Source: Opitutaceae bacterium (GTDB lineage: Bacteria > Verrucomicrobiota > Verrucomicrobiae > Opitutales > Opitutaceae). Taken from it: a DNA stretch of 6,793 bases. The stretch is taken from assembly GCA_031266495.1 (NCBI GenBank), contig JAISAX010000449.1, positions 1 through 6,793 on the forward strand, read 5' to 3'. A model generated the notes under the pieces. That model was not told where the DNA came from. It was given only the letters and a program-made list of their open reading frames with translations, and ran no database searches. Both the position numbers and the translations under genes were made by a program. This document shows, piece by piece, positions 1 to 6,662 of the stretch. Each line of letters begins with the position of its first letter. Within the stretch, counting starts at the first letter, position 1.

Positions 1-1137
1 ATGCTCAATCAGATAGAGCGTCCGTTGTTCGCGTCCCGTTCCCTCGGCCTCGTCGATTTCTTCCACGCATGAAAACCGGTAGGGAACGCTATGCGGGATG
101 AGTCCCGCCAAACCGGGACCATCCGGCTTGATCGAACCAGAATACGCACCATCAGAGGTAGAGAGGCGCCAGTTGCCGCGCCCCACATCGGCCTTCTCCA
201 GGGTTCCCACCAACTCGACCGATTCGGACCCCAGATTGGACACGCTTGAAAGGGCGGTGATCAAGGGTCCGACTTCGCTTTCTGTGACAGCGCGGCCGCG
301 TGGACGATCAAAGGTTGGCTCGGCCCAAGCATAGCGCAGACCCATGCGATGCTGCGCAAGAAAGCGCAGCAGGTTCAGGTAGCTCCGGGCGAGATGCCCC
401 CGATGCTGCTTCACTGTAGCCAAAGCCTGTATGGGGTCCGATGCTTTTTCGAAAAGCACATCCACGCGATCCAGTGCCCGAACGAGTTCGCTCTGACCGA
501 GCAGATCGGGAGCCTTCGCACCTTCGAAGATGATACGGAAGGATCCGGGAGCGGCGGGGACCACCACGTCAAGAAGATGAGCTTCGGAGCGATCAATGGC
601 ACGGCGATTCGACAGAGGGAGATCCCGCAGTGCGGCTCCGTAGGCGTGCTTCACTATTGTTTGGACATGGCCGAGCAGGCCGGCGAGCGTGCCAGCCCGA
701 ATACGGTGGCCATCAACCGCCTCGGGCGGTTCGACCGCGACTTCAAGCACCACATTATTGCTCATGCGCGCTTCGCGCAGTGCGAGTTCTTCAGCCGGGC
801 GATCATGGAGAACGAAACCCGGATCAGGGAGAAAGGCGCTTTGGGCGATCGGTTCAGACTGAGGGTGAAGCGCCAGTGCTTCGGATAGTCCATTGGTGCT
901 TTCGGCAAGATACCACTCCTCCAGATTGCGTTCCACGAGAAGATCACGCAGATCCAGTAATCCGGAACGGAACAGACGTAGTCGCTCAGGCTCTATTCCA
1001 GCCACAAGGTAACGGTCAGCCGAACCGACTGGCTCGATCATCAATCCAATGTAGTGGCCGCCGATGGCGTCGCGGGCTTCAAATACCTGCGGGCCATCGT
1101 AATAAAAAAGGGTGGTGGTGTGCCAGACCGTCTTCAT
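1..1137 (-). CDS. DUF6575-like protein, 3' end beyond window
   Basis: A reading frame of 379 codons without a stop runs leftward from an ATG at 1137 and leaves the window at position 1, so the C-terminus is missing. Residues 1-80 carry the pattern I associate with the uncharacterised family DUF6575: FYYDGPQVFEARDAIGGHY, then a stretch ending in YLVAGIEPERL, then RSGLLDLRDLLVER. The remainder looks like a soluble alpha/beta protein; I see no signal peptide or membrane segment. A strong ribosome binding site (GGAGGG) lies 8 bases before the ATG, which fixes the start. The ATG overlaps the stop of the small gene upstream (ATGA), suggesting translational coupling. Function is unknown. The frame being real is nearly certain, given its length, clean codon pattern and ribosome site; the family name comes from memory of the motif pattern and is less sure. 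Confidence 0.88.
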   Translation of the reverse strand, partial: MKTVWHTTTLFYYDGPQVFEARDAIGGHYIGLMIEPVGSADRYLVAGIEPERLRLFRSGLLDLRDLLVERNLEEWYLAESTNGLSEALALHPQSEPIAQSAFLPDPGFVLHDRPAEELALREARMSNNVVLEVAVEPPEAVDGHRIRAGTLAGLLGHVQTIVKHAYGAALRDLPLSNRRAIDRSEAHLLDVVVPAAPGSFRIIFEGAKAPDLLGQSELVRALDRVDVLFEKASDPIQALATVKQHRGHLARSYLNLLRFLAQHRMGLRYAWAEPTFDRPRGRAVTESEVGPLITALSSVSNLGSESVELVGTLEKADVGRGNWRLSTSDGAYSGSIKPDGPGLAGLIPHSVPYRFSCVEEIDEAEGTGREQRTLYLIEH

Positions 1138-1507
1138 GTGGTTTGCCCTCCATCACAATGGCTCAAAATATCGAAAGATGCGAACGGCCACCAAGTGTGA
1201 TGGCTCGGCTGGAAGGTTTGCTGAATTTTACCCCCCGCCAGATTCAAGCTGCACCCGGCAAACATGTCGATTACGCATGCGCGGCAACTTGAGGAGGCGT
1301 TCGCAATCCTCGCGCTTTGCGAAGACCGAGACACCACGAACAAGACATTCCGGAATGCCGGAAAATACCCGGTCGGGGTTTTCGCGGCGTTGAGAATCGA
1401 AATCCTGCTCCGCAAGCGGCAGCGAACGCACGGCACGATACACCTCTCGTGCCGAAGTGATTTCTTCGGCATTGGCAGGTGGGCGGTAGTTCTTCGCGAA
1501 AACTCAT
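1134..1507 (-). pseudogene. Small conserved HHTWWP-motif protein, frame broken twice at homopolymers
   Basis: No single frame spans this gene, but removing one base at each of two homopolymers restores a 123-residue protein. It begins MSFAKNYRPPANAEE, continues with VYRAVRSLPLAEQDF, GIPECLVRGVSVFAKREDC and RHVCRVQLESGGG, and ends with HHTWWPFASFDILSHC. The first break is a TTTT run (1499-1502) four codons after the ATG. The second is a G6 run (1231-1236) that otherwise leads straight into TAA. The restored stop TGA (1134-1136) overlaps the ATG of the DUF6575-like gene. Beginning at GTG 1443 would avoid the first break but would discard 21 plausible residues. No function is known to me; the YRAVR..P...DF opening and HHTWWP ending feel like a conserved uncharacterised family. 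It may be a decayed gene, an assembly error, or a gene read by slippage. That the segments belong to one protein is fairly secure because codon use and protein character stay consistent across both joins. Confidence 0.7.
1146..1151 (-). promoter_or_regulatory. Ribosome binding site of the DUF6575-like gene
   Basis: GGAGGG on the minus strand, 8 bases upstream of the ATG at 1137. It lies inside the last codons of the small upstream gene, so translation of the DUF6575-like gene can be re-initiated or coupled to it. It decides the start codon choice. The prepilin and LamG genes in this window show no comparably placed site. Confidence 0.8.
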
Positions 1508-1595
1508 GGGAATACTTTTCCAGATGAAGAACTTACAGGTAATCACAAGAAAAAACTCCCCCCAAACCCCATCGCATCTTCTCCATCCTTGACCC

Positions 1596-1616
1596 GCATC
1601 AGGCTAACCCTGATGC
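1596..1616. repeat. Perfect 8-bp hairpin
   Basis: GCATCAGG, loop CTAAC, CCTGATGC: a perfect 8-base-pair stem with a 5-base loop. On the + strand it is followed by CTTTCGT, too poor in T for a convincing intrinsic terminator; on the minus strand no T run follows either. It could be a weak terminator, a protein-binding palindrome, or part of a decayed structured RNA. It lies about 90 bases upstream of the small HHTWWP gene, so it could sit in that gene's leader. Confidence 0.5.
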
Positions 1617-1668
1617 CTTTCGTAGCCTGAAATTTTATTGTTTCGTAAGGCGTTGTTCATTAATGTAA

Positions 1669-1806
1669 AATATAAACATCGGTGCAAGCGTCACGCTTGT
1701 TACCCATGCCGTCAATGTAACCCACTTCCTCGGCACCCAAGCCTCCGCTTCCGGTGCCGTGGACGCCACCTCCACCTTCATTTACGACGCCGCAAACACA
1801 ACCGAC
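1669..1806 (+). pseudogene. Coding-like fragment of a beta-rich exported protein
   Basis: One + frame opens just after a TAA at 1666 and, from about 1690, uses mostly C-ending codons like the real genes nearby. It reads INIGASVTLVTHAVNV, HFLGTQASASGAVDAT, then STFIYDAANTTD. The Gly/Ala/Thr/Val-rich alternating pattern resembles passenger repeats of autotransporter-associated beta-strand proteins, common in Verrucomicrobia. The coding look stops at about 1806, exactly where the helicase stub on the other strand ends. There is no start codon. It is likely an internal piece of a larger gene left after rearrangement. The family assignment is tentative; the fragment could also be chance coding-like DNA. 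Confidence 0.3.
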
Positions 1807-1890
1807 AGAGGCCTCTTCAAAGCCCATCTTGTCAACAGCCTTGAGGAGTTCCGGCGACAGCCCGAGTTCGGCAAATTTACGTGATTCCAT
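1807..1890 (-). pseudogene. N-terminal stub of a DEAD-box RNA helicase
   Basis: From an ATG at 1890 the minus strand encodes 28 residues: MESRKFAELGLSP, then ELLKAVDKMGFEEAS. This is the typical start of a DEAD-box ATP-dependent RNA helicase: the upstream aromatic residue (F6) and the GF-E-A-(S/T) run that normally continues PIQ, the Q motif that senses ATP. Here the next codons read VGCVCG instead, so the gene is cut before the Q-motif glutamine; Walker A, DEAD box and helicase C domain are absent. The 106-residue open frame containing the stub continues into sequence that looks non-coding on this strand. It is therefore a truncated remnant, with its own start and probably part of its leader (1891 onward) retained. 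A real, repurposed short peptide cannot be excluded but is unlikely. Confidence 0.6.
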
Positions 1891-2065
1891 AAGGCAGCTT
1901 GGACGACCGCGCGGGAAATGGAGAGAAAAATCAGCCCGCACAACTCCGGCGTATTTCCGGCTCGCTGGTGTAGTTTTCAAACCGGTTCATTGCCCTTGTG
2001 CGGAGAAACCGGGGCGTTCGTTATGACACAAGATCAAGGATATATACCAATCACCACGTTTCCCG

Positions 2066-2806
2066 ATGACCCCCCGCATATTTCTCCGCATCCGTGCCTT
2101 CACATTGATCGAGTTGCTGACGGTGATCGCCATTATTGGCATCCTTGCCGCGATCAGCATCCCGACAATTGGCCATGTGCGCGAACAGGCGAAGACTGCC
2201 CAATGCGCTTCCGGTCTTCGCCAACTCGGCGTGGCTGTCTCGCTTTATGTGGTGGAACACAAAGATCATTATCCCCCGAAAAAAGTGCCCGGTCATTCCT
2301 GGATCAGTCTCTTCATCTGGGCGGGGAAAACAGGCGCGGGAGGGTGTATCGTTCCGGCCAACATGCGCCCCCTGAATCCCTACATGGGCGTCACCGGCGC
2401 GGACGATCCGTGCAAGGTTGCGCAGTGTCCGAATGACCTCCAGCCGACCGGGGATTATTACAAAAACGGCTCCACCTACAGCGCCAACCTCCTTAACCGC
2501 GACGGTATCCAGTGCATCGAAAACGGACCGGATGGCGCGGCAAACGCGGACATAAAAAACAACAACAGTATCCGCATTACCGATATCGCCAACCCTGCGC
2601 GCTTCGTCGTCATGGCCGAACATGATTTTACACAATATGCCGTCTGGAGCGTGGACCCGCTGGCCAGGCGGAGCTTCCATCGGGAAAAGGGCGGCTCCCG
2701 GGCATGGAACGTTCTTTTCGCGGACGGTCATGTAAAACTCACTACCGCAAAAAAAGGCGTCACCACGCCCGCTAACGGCGACTACACCTTCGACCGCAGA
2801 AATTAG
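2066..2806 (+). CDS. Prepilin-like protein (type II/IV pseudopilin family) with C-terminal DG-H motif
   Basis: This 246-residue protein has a short basic leader (MTPRIFLRIRA) followed by FTLIELLTVIAIIGILAAI, the class III prepilin signal and hydrophobic stalk. Cleavage is expected between A11 and F12, with Glu at mature position 5 (E16); Ala replaces the usual Gly before the cut. The rest is a globular head ending in H205...NVLFADGHVKL (D220-G221-H222), the C-terminal motif of the large families of pseudopilin paralogues in Verrucomicrobia, Lentisphaerae and Planctomycetes. It should be inserted in the inner membrane, processed by a PilD-type peptidase and possibly assembled into a pseudopilus. 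Four cysteines (residues 50, 93, 114, 119) may form disulfides. No pilus or secretion machinery is nearby. No ribosome site is visible; the start is fixed by the leader. It precedes the LamG gene by 149 bases on the same strand. Confidence 0.92.
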   Translation: MTPRIFLRIRAFTLIELLTVIAIIGILAAISIPTIGHVREQAKTAQCASGLRQLGVAVSLYVVEHKDHYPPKKVPGHSWISLFIWAGKTGAGGCIVPANMRPLNPYMGVTGADDPCKVAQCPNDLQPTGDYYKNGSTYSANLLNRDGIQCIENGPDGAANADIKNNNSIRITDIANPARFVVMAEHDFTQYAVWSVDPLARRSFHREKGGSRAWNVLFADGHVKLTTAKKGVTTPANGDYTFDRRN

Positions 2807-2825
2807 GTTCCATTCTCCCATTCTT

Positions 2826-2890
<65 letters not shown>

Positions 2891-2955
2891 ACATCTTTCC
2901 CCTGTCGGTGCTCGCGCCGGCCAATCGTTCGAAAATAAACCGTTATATCCAGACA

Positions 2956-3948
2956 ATGAATACAGACCAAAAAATCATCATGCTCGCAGCGAGCTTTCTT
3001 GCTGCTGTTCTTCCGGCAAGCGCCAGCCTGACCGACGGACTTGCTGCCTACTGGACATTTGACACCGGCAGCGTGGCCGTCGGCGCAGATGGCATCGCCG
3101 ACACCAAAGGCAATTCCAATGGCACGCTCTCCGGAGCCACCGGCAACGTCTCGATCAACCAGCCCGGCATCGCCGGTCAGTCCGTCACACTCGACAACTC
3201 CGGTTACACAGCGGGTGGCACGGCGGCTTACGTTGACCTCGGCACAGCAGCTGGCGCCATGAGCACCGTCGACCAGAGTTTTACTGTCAGCATCTGGTTC
3301 AAGGCCACTTCGAACACGACAACCCTCCAGACCCTGCTCAACTTCGGCAACAACGCTTCTGATGTCCAAGGAATCGGCTTCTTTGCCGAAAAAGACGATA
3401 TCGAGATTCGCGCCACCTATAAAGTCGGAACCAGCCTGTGGACAGGTACCCGTCGCATCGGACTCACTCTGCCGGATGTCCTCACTACGGGCGAATGGCA
3501 TCACCTCACTGCCGTTTTTGATTTTGAAAAGCACGTTGTCATCGGCTACTTCGATGGTATCAGCAGTGGCGATACACGCGATGGCGGAACCGGAGCCGGA
3601 GAAACATTGTCCAACGGTTGGATATCAGGAGCGATGGGAGGCCAGACCAACCGGATCGCCGACATCACAACGACCGGCATCGTCATGACGGACTCCTCCG
3701 CCAAAACCCTGCAACTCGGCGTCAACTCTCTCCTCACGCAACCCTTCCCCTTCTCCGGTGCGCTCGACGAGGTGGCGGTCTGGAACCGCGCCCTGAGCGC
3801 AGCCGAAGTCGCCCTCCTGTATCAGGGGCAGAAGGACGGGCTTGGCATCGGCGCGATTCCCGAACCGTCGGCCACGGCCCTCACGACCGGTTCCGCCGCC
3901 GTGCTGGTTGCCGCTCTGCTGGCCGCGCGCGCACGTTACCGCAAGTGA
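2956..3948 (+). CDS. LamG-domain (concanavalin A-like) protein with PEP-CTERM sorting signal
   Basis: A 330-residue exported protein. Residues 1-23 (MNTDQKIIMLAASFLAAVLPASA) form a signal peptide with cleavage after ASA. From residue 25 (LTDGLAAYWTFD) to about 290 lies one LamG/concanavalin A-like jelly-roll: DQSFTVSIWFKA and GEWHHLTAVFD are typical inner strands, and L270-DEVAVWNRALS-281 is the classic closing strand. The C-terminus carries the tripartite PEP-CTERM signal: IPEPSA (P302-E303-P304), a hydrophobic helix, and a basic tail (ARARYRK), which directs exosortase-dependent sorting to the cell envelope. Glycan binding is the family-level expectation; no ligand can be inferred. An in-frame ATG at 2908 exists, but starting there would place a poor 16-residue extension before the signal peptide. 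No ribosome site is visible. The microsatellite upstream may affect its expression. The sialidase gene follows 90 bases later. Confidence 0.92.
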   Translation: MNTDQKIIMLAASFLAAVLPASASLTDGLAAYWTFDTGSVAVGADGIADTKGNSNGTLSGATGNVSINQPGIAGQSVTLDNSGYTAGGTAAYVDLGTAAGAMSTVDQSFTVSIWFKATSNTTTLQTLLNFGNNASDVQGIGFFAEKDDIEIRATYKVGTSLWTGTRRIGLTLPDVLTTGEWHHLTAVFDFEKHVVIGYFDGISSGDTRDGGTGAGETLSNGWISGAMGGQTNRIADITTTGIVMTDSSAKTLQLGVNSLLTQPFPFSGALDEVAVWNRALSAAEVALLYQGQKDGLGIGAIPEPSATALTTGSAAVLVAALLAARARYRK

Positions 3949-4038
3949 TGCGGCGCTCTCCCGCCTCTCCCTCCACTCCCGCCACCTCCCGCCACTCCGG
4001 CACACGGGCAAGATGACCGTGCCAAGGCTTGCTTTCGT

Positions 4039-6486
4039 ATGATGAAATCAATTACCATTCTCCTCATCCTCCTCATCCTTGCCGCTGTCACAATCGGTTT
4101 CTCAGCCGACTCGCGAAGCGATGCGCCATTCTTCCCTCCCGCGCCGGCGGAAACCTTTCTGGCAAAGAACAAACGCCTGAGCCGTTCCGCCGCACGCGAG
4201 TTTGTCATGCCCTTCCAGCTCGCCAGCGGCGATTTTTCCGTGAAAGCGGAACTGCTCGCACCCGCGTTGAGAACCGCCGCCTTCCAGGTGGAGATTGGCG
4301 CGGACGCTTTTGTGTTCGACGGAGAAAAAGCCCTCCTCACCAACGCTGGCAACGCCGGCATCCGGACCTTCGCAAACCATCCCCTTCGTGTCCCTCTCGG
4401 AGGGATTGTCACCGGCGGAAAACCCTTCCGGCTCGACATTACGATGAAGCGCGGAGTCCTGACCGTATCGCTCGAAGGACGCGAGGTCTGGCGGGACGAT
4501 TTCGGACGCGACACCTACGGCGAGGTCGCCGTCACCGCCTTGAGCGGCGAGGTGGACATGCGGCGGCTGGAAGTTCGCGGCGCGCTGGCAAGGCAGACCT
4601 CCGTGCCCGTGTTCACCTCCGGCAAGGAGGGCGCGGCGTTTTACCGCATCCCCGCGATTGTTCGCGCCAGGGACGGCACGCTGCTTGTATTCGCCGAGGC
4701 ACGACGGTCGGATTTTCACGACCTTGGCGACATCGACATGGTGTTGCGCCGCTCCACCGACGAGGGCCGCGCCTGGCTGCCGATCCAGACGCTTCACGAT
4801 GGCGGCGGAAGCAGCGCCGTCTCCTGCGGCAATCCCGCTCCGCTCGTCGAGCCGGACACCGGCAGAATCCATCTCCTGTTTCTCATGGTCGAAAAAAGCA
4901 AATGGGGAAGCGGTGACTACAAGGTGCCGCACCTGTTCTCCGACGACAGCGGCGCGACGTGGAGCGAGCCGGAGGACATCCGTCCGCAACTGCCCGCGGA
5001 CTGGCGAACGTTTCACCCCGGCCCCGGACACGGCATCGTCAAACACCGCGCTCCGCATCCGGGCCGCCTCATCGTTTCGGGCTGGCACGTATGGCACGAC
5101 GCGCAGGCGAACAAACGCCGCTATTCCTCTTCGCTCATTTACAGCGACGACCGCGGCAAAACCTGGCACGCCGGCGGCACCGGCATGAAATTTTCCGACG
5201 AAAGCATGGTGGCCGAACTGGCGGACGGCTCGCTCATGATGGCGATTCGCCCGCCGCCCGACACGCCCGATTCCGGATTCAGGCATTTTGCAACCAGTCA
5301 TGATGGCGGCACTACGTTCGCGCCCTTTTTCGTTGATCGCGCTCTCCGCGCTACCGTATGCCAGTCCTCCCTGCTCACGGCGGATGGTGGATCCCCTCTT
5401 TTCTTCATTTATCCGGGAAGCGGCAATTATGCGCCTGGCGCCATCACGCGCCGGGCGGGGCTGACCTTGCGCTGGAAAAAACACGCGGACGGCGCGTGGT
5501 CGCCGCCCCAACTCATTTACGCCGGACGATCCGCCTACTCCGACATGACTCTGCTGCCCGGCGGCAAACCTGGTGTCGTCTTCGAGGGCGGGCGGCAAAG
5601 CGACATCGGCGGCATCCGTTTCGCGCTTGTCACCCCTGCGCCGTTCGTTGACTGGCGCGCCGACGGCGCATGGGGACGCGACGCCAATGCCCGCATGATC
5701 AAGGTCACCGGTCTCGATCCCGATTCGGCGGGCAACCTCTACGTCGCGGGCGGGGAGAGGGGGGGGGGAGGGGCAGTCGTCGTTCTCGACCGCGACGGAC
5801 GCGAAACCGCCCGATGGGGCGAGTTCATCAACGACAAGCACGGTCTCCGCATTTTTGACGACAAGGTGTGGCTGACCGACATCGGCAACCACGCCGTTTA
5901 CCAATGCACGCCCGGCGGCAAAATTCTCCGCACGTTTGGCGTCGTCGGCGAGGCGGGCGAGGATGCCGACCGTTTCAACAAACCCACCGATGTCGCCCTC
6001 GCTCCCGATGGCTCGATCTATATTACAGACGGTTACGGCAACAGCCGCGTCGTGTGCCTCGCGCCCGATGGCGCGTTCCGGTTCGCATGGGGAAAGCGCG
6101 GCGCGGGGCCGGGCGAGTTTCACAATCCGCACAACATCGTCATCCGCGACAACCGCGTTTACGTTGCGGATCGCGACAACGCGCGTATCCAGGTTTTCAC
6201 TCTCACGGGGGATTTCGTCGCCGAGTGGAAAAACGTCGGGCGTCCCTACGGGCTTTTCCTCGCGAAGGACGGGCAACTTTACGTCTCGATGGTGGACGAC
6301 AAGGCGGGCGTCGAGGCGGTGCTGGTCATGACGCCCGACGGAGAAATCCGGCAAACCATCGGTCGCCGGGGGCGCGCGCCGGGCGAGTTTGATGTCCCCC
6401 ATTCGCTCGCGGTTTTGCCCGACGGCCAAGCCATCTACGTTGGCGAGGTGGGCAACAAACGCGTGCAACGCATCACACGAGATTGA
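4039..6486 (+). CDS. Secreted exo-alpha-sialidase (GH33-like) fused to an NHL beta-propeller
   Basis: 815 residues. Residues 1-23 are a signal peptide (cleavage after GFSA), so it acts outside the cytoplasm. Residues ~45-188 form a beta-sandwich-like domain of unclear family. Residues ~190-535 are a six-bladed sialidase that hydrolyses terminal alpha-linked sialic acids. It has the YRIP motif with R203, an Asp-rich loop D228-D233 holding the probable acid/base, and Asp boxes at 239-246, 301-308, 369-376 and 420-427 (the last with Phe for Trp). E388 is the partner of the nucleophile Y500 (SAYSD), and R404 and R471/R472 complete the arginine triad. The catalytic set is complete, so activity is likely. 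Residues ~545-815 are NHL repeats (HGLRI 601-605; FNKPTDVALAPDGSIYITDG; GAGPGEFHNPHNIVI; VYVADRDNARIQVF) resembling peptidyl-alpha-hydroxyglycine amidating-lyase-like propellers. A G10 tract sits at the beginning of the NHL part. ATG 4042 is an equally possible start. No sialic acid transport gene is visible. Confidence 0.93.
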   Translation: MMKSITILLILLILAAVTIGFSADSRSDAPFFPPAPAETFLAKNKRLSRSAAREFVMPFQLASGDFSVKAELLAPALRTAAFQVEIGADAFVFDGEKALLTNAGNAGIRTFANHPLRVPLGGIVTGGKPFRLDITMKRGVLTVSLEGREVWRDDFGRDTYGEVAVTALSGEVDMRRLEVRGALARQTSVPVFTSGKEGAAFYRIPAIVRARDGTLLVFAEARRSDFHDLGDIDMVLRRSTDEGRAWLPIQTLHDGGGSSAVSCGNPAPLVEPDTGRIHLLFLMVEKSKWGSGDYKVPHLFSDDSGATWSEPEDIRPQLPADWRTFHPGPGHGIVKHRAPHPGRLIVSGWHVWHDAQANKRRYSSSLIYSDDRGKTWHAGGTGMKFSDESMVAELADGSLMMAIRPPPDTPDSGFRHFATSHDGGTTFAPFFVDRALRATVCQSSLLTADGGSPLFFIYPGSGNYAPGAITRRAGLTLRWKKHADGAWSPPQLIYAGRSAYSDMTLLPGGKPGVVFEGGRQSDIGGIRFALVTPAPFVDWRADGAWGRDANARMIKVTGLDPDSAGNLYVAGGERGGGGAVVVLDRDGRETARWGEFINDKHGLRIFDDKVWLTDIGNHAVYQCTPGGKILRTFGVVGEAGEDADRFNKPTDVALAPDGSIYITDGYGNSRVVCLAPDGAFRFAWGKRGAGPGEFHNPHNIVIRDNRVYVADRDNARIQVFTLTGDFVAEWKNVGRPYGLFLAKDGQLYVSMVDDKAGVEAVLVMTPDGEIRQTIGRRGRAPGEFDVPHSLAVLPDGQAIYVGEVGNKRVQRITRD
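5759..5768 (+). repeat. G10 homopolymer inside the sialidase-NHL gene
   Basis: Ten consecutive G, followed by A and four more G, covering residues 574-578 (R-G-G-G-G) of the 815-residue protein. The frame stays open through it in this sequence. A one-base gain or loss would shift the frame after the complete sialidase domain and destroy most of the NHL propeller. Homopolymers of this length are well-known slippage sites in phase-variable surface genes; whether that occurs here is inference. Confidence 0.9.
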
Positions 6487-6596
6487 CGCCACACGAACCA
6501 ATGCACACGAACCACTCATGGCCTGCGCAACCTGACGGCGAAGCCCGCAAGGACCTGACCTGTCTATGGAGATTCGCCAATTCGTCCGCCTGGCGC

Positions 6597-6616
6597 GGGC
6601 TTCGCAAGCGAAGCCC
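6597..6616. repeat. Perfect GC-rich hairpin downstream of the sialidase gene
   Basis: GGGCTTCG, loop CAAG, CGAAGCCC: an 8-base-pair perfect stem 110 bases after the sialidase stop. No T run follows (CTACATGG), so it is not a standard intrinsic terminator, although it could stabilise the 3' end of the transcript. Its left flank TGGCGCGGGC is repeated in the palindromic element further on, suggesting that it belongs to the same interspersed repeat family. Confidence 0.7.
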
Positions 6617-6662
6617 CTACATGGGGCCTTCGCGTAACTTCATTCTTGATTCTTCATTCTTA

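Larger units (their letters stand above)
1508..2065. other. Gene-poor junction region with remnants
   Basis: No intact gene is supported here. The stretch contains a perfect hairpin (1596-1616), an AT-rich island around 1626-1680, a coding-like fragment on + (1669-1806) and a DEAD-box helicase start on - (1807-1890) that meet end to end. Positions 1891-2065 probably represent the old leader of the helicase followed by the leader of the prepilin-like gene; AAGGA at 2036-2040 is too far (25 bases) from the ATG at 2066 to be its ribosome site. The arrangement suggests deletion or recombination between once separate loci. Confidence 0.6.

Noticed and set aside
349..1292. Plus-strand frames of 179 and 220 residues across the first kilobase.
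   Set aside because: They overlap the continuous 379-codon minus frame, which has a proper ribosome site and family-like motifs. The + translations are rich in Arg, Cys and Pro with no domain pattern.
1575..1610. On the minus strand, CCTGATGCGGGTCA followed by GGAGAAGATG resembles the 3' half of a TPP riboswitch.
   Set aside because: The conserved CUGAGA part and the second arm are not present upstream, and no thiamine gene follows. Covariance-model scanning with the TPP model would be decisive.
1632..1659. Possible minus-strand promoter TGAACA, 16-base spacer, TAAAAT.
   Set aside because: The -35 match is poor and the AT-rich island would give such matches by chance, so it is not listed as a feature.
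1638..1844. A 68-residue + frame rich in Arg, His and Pro.
   Set aside because: It is in a different frame from the coding-like segment 1669-1806 and crosses the helicase stub; its composition is that of a shadow frame.
3999..4023. Imperfect inverted repeat GGCAC..GG/CCGTGCC between the LamG and sialidase genes.
   Set aside because: The stem has a bulge and a 9-base loop, no T run follows, and it sits just before the sialidase start. Evidence for a terminator or operator is too weak.
4102..6519. An 805-residue open frame on the minus strand, antisense to nearly the whole sialidase gene.
   Set aside because: GC-rich third codon positions on the + strand keep the antisense frame open. It has no recognisable motifs, while the + frame has a signal peptide, Asp boxes and NHL repeats.
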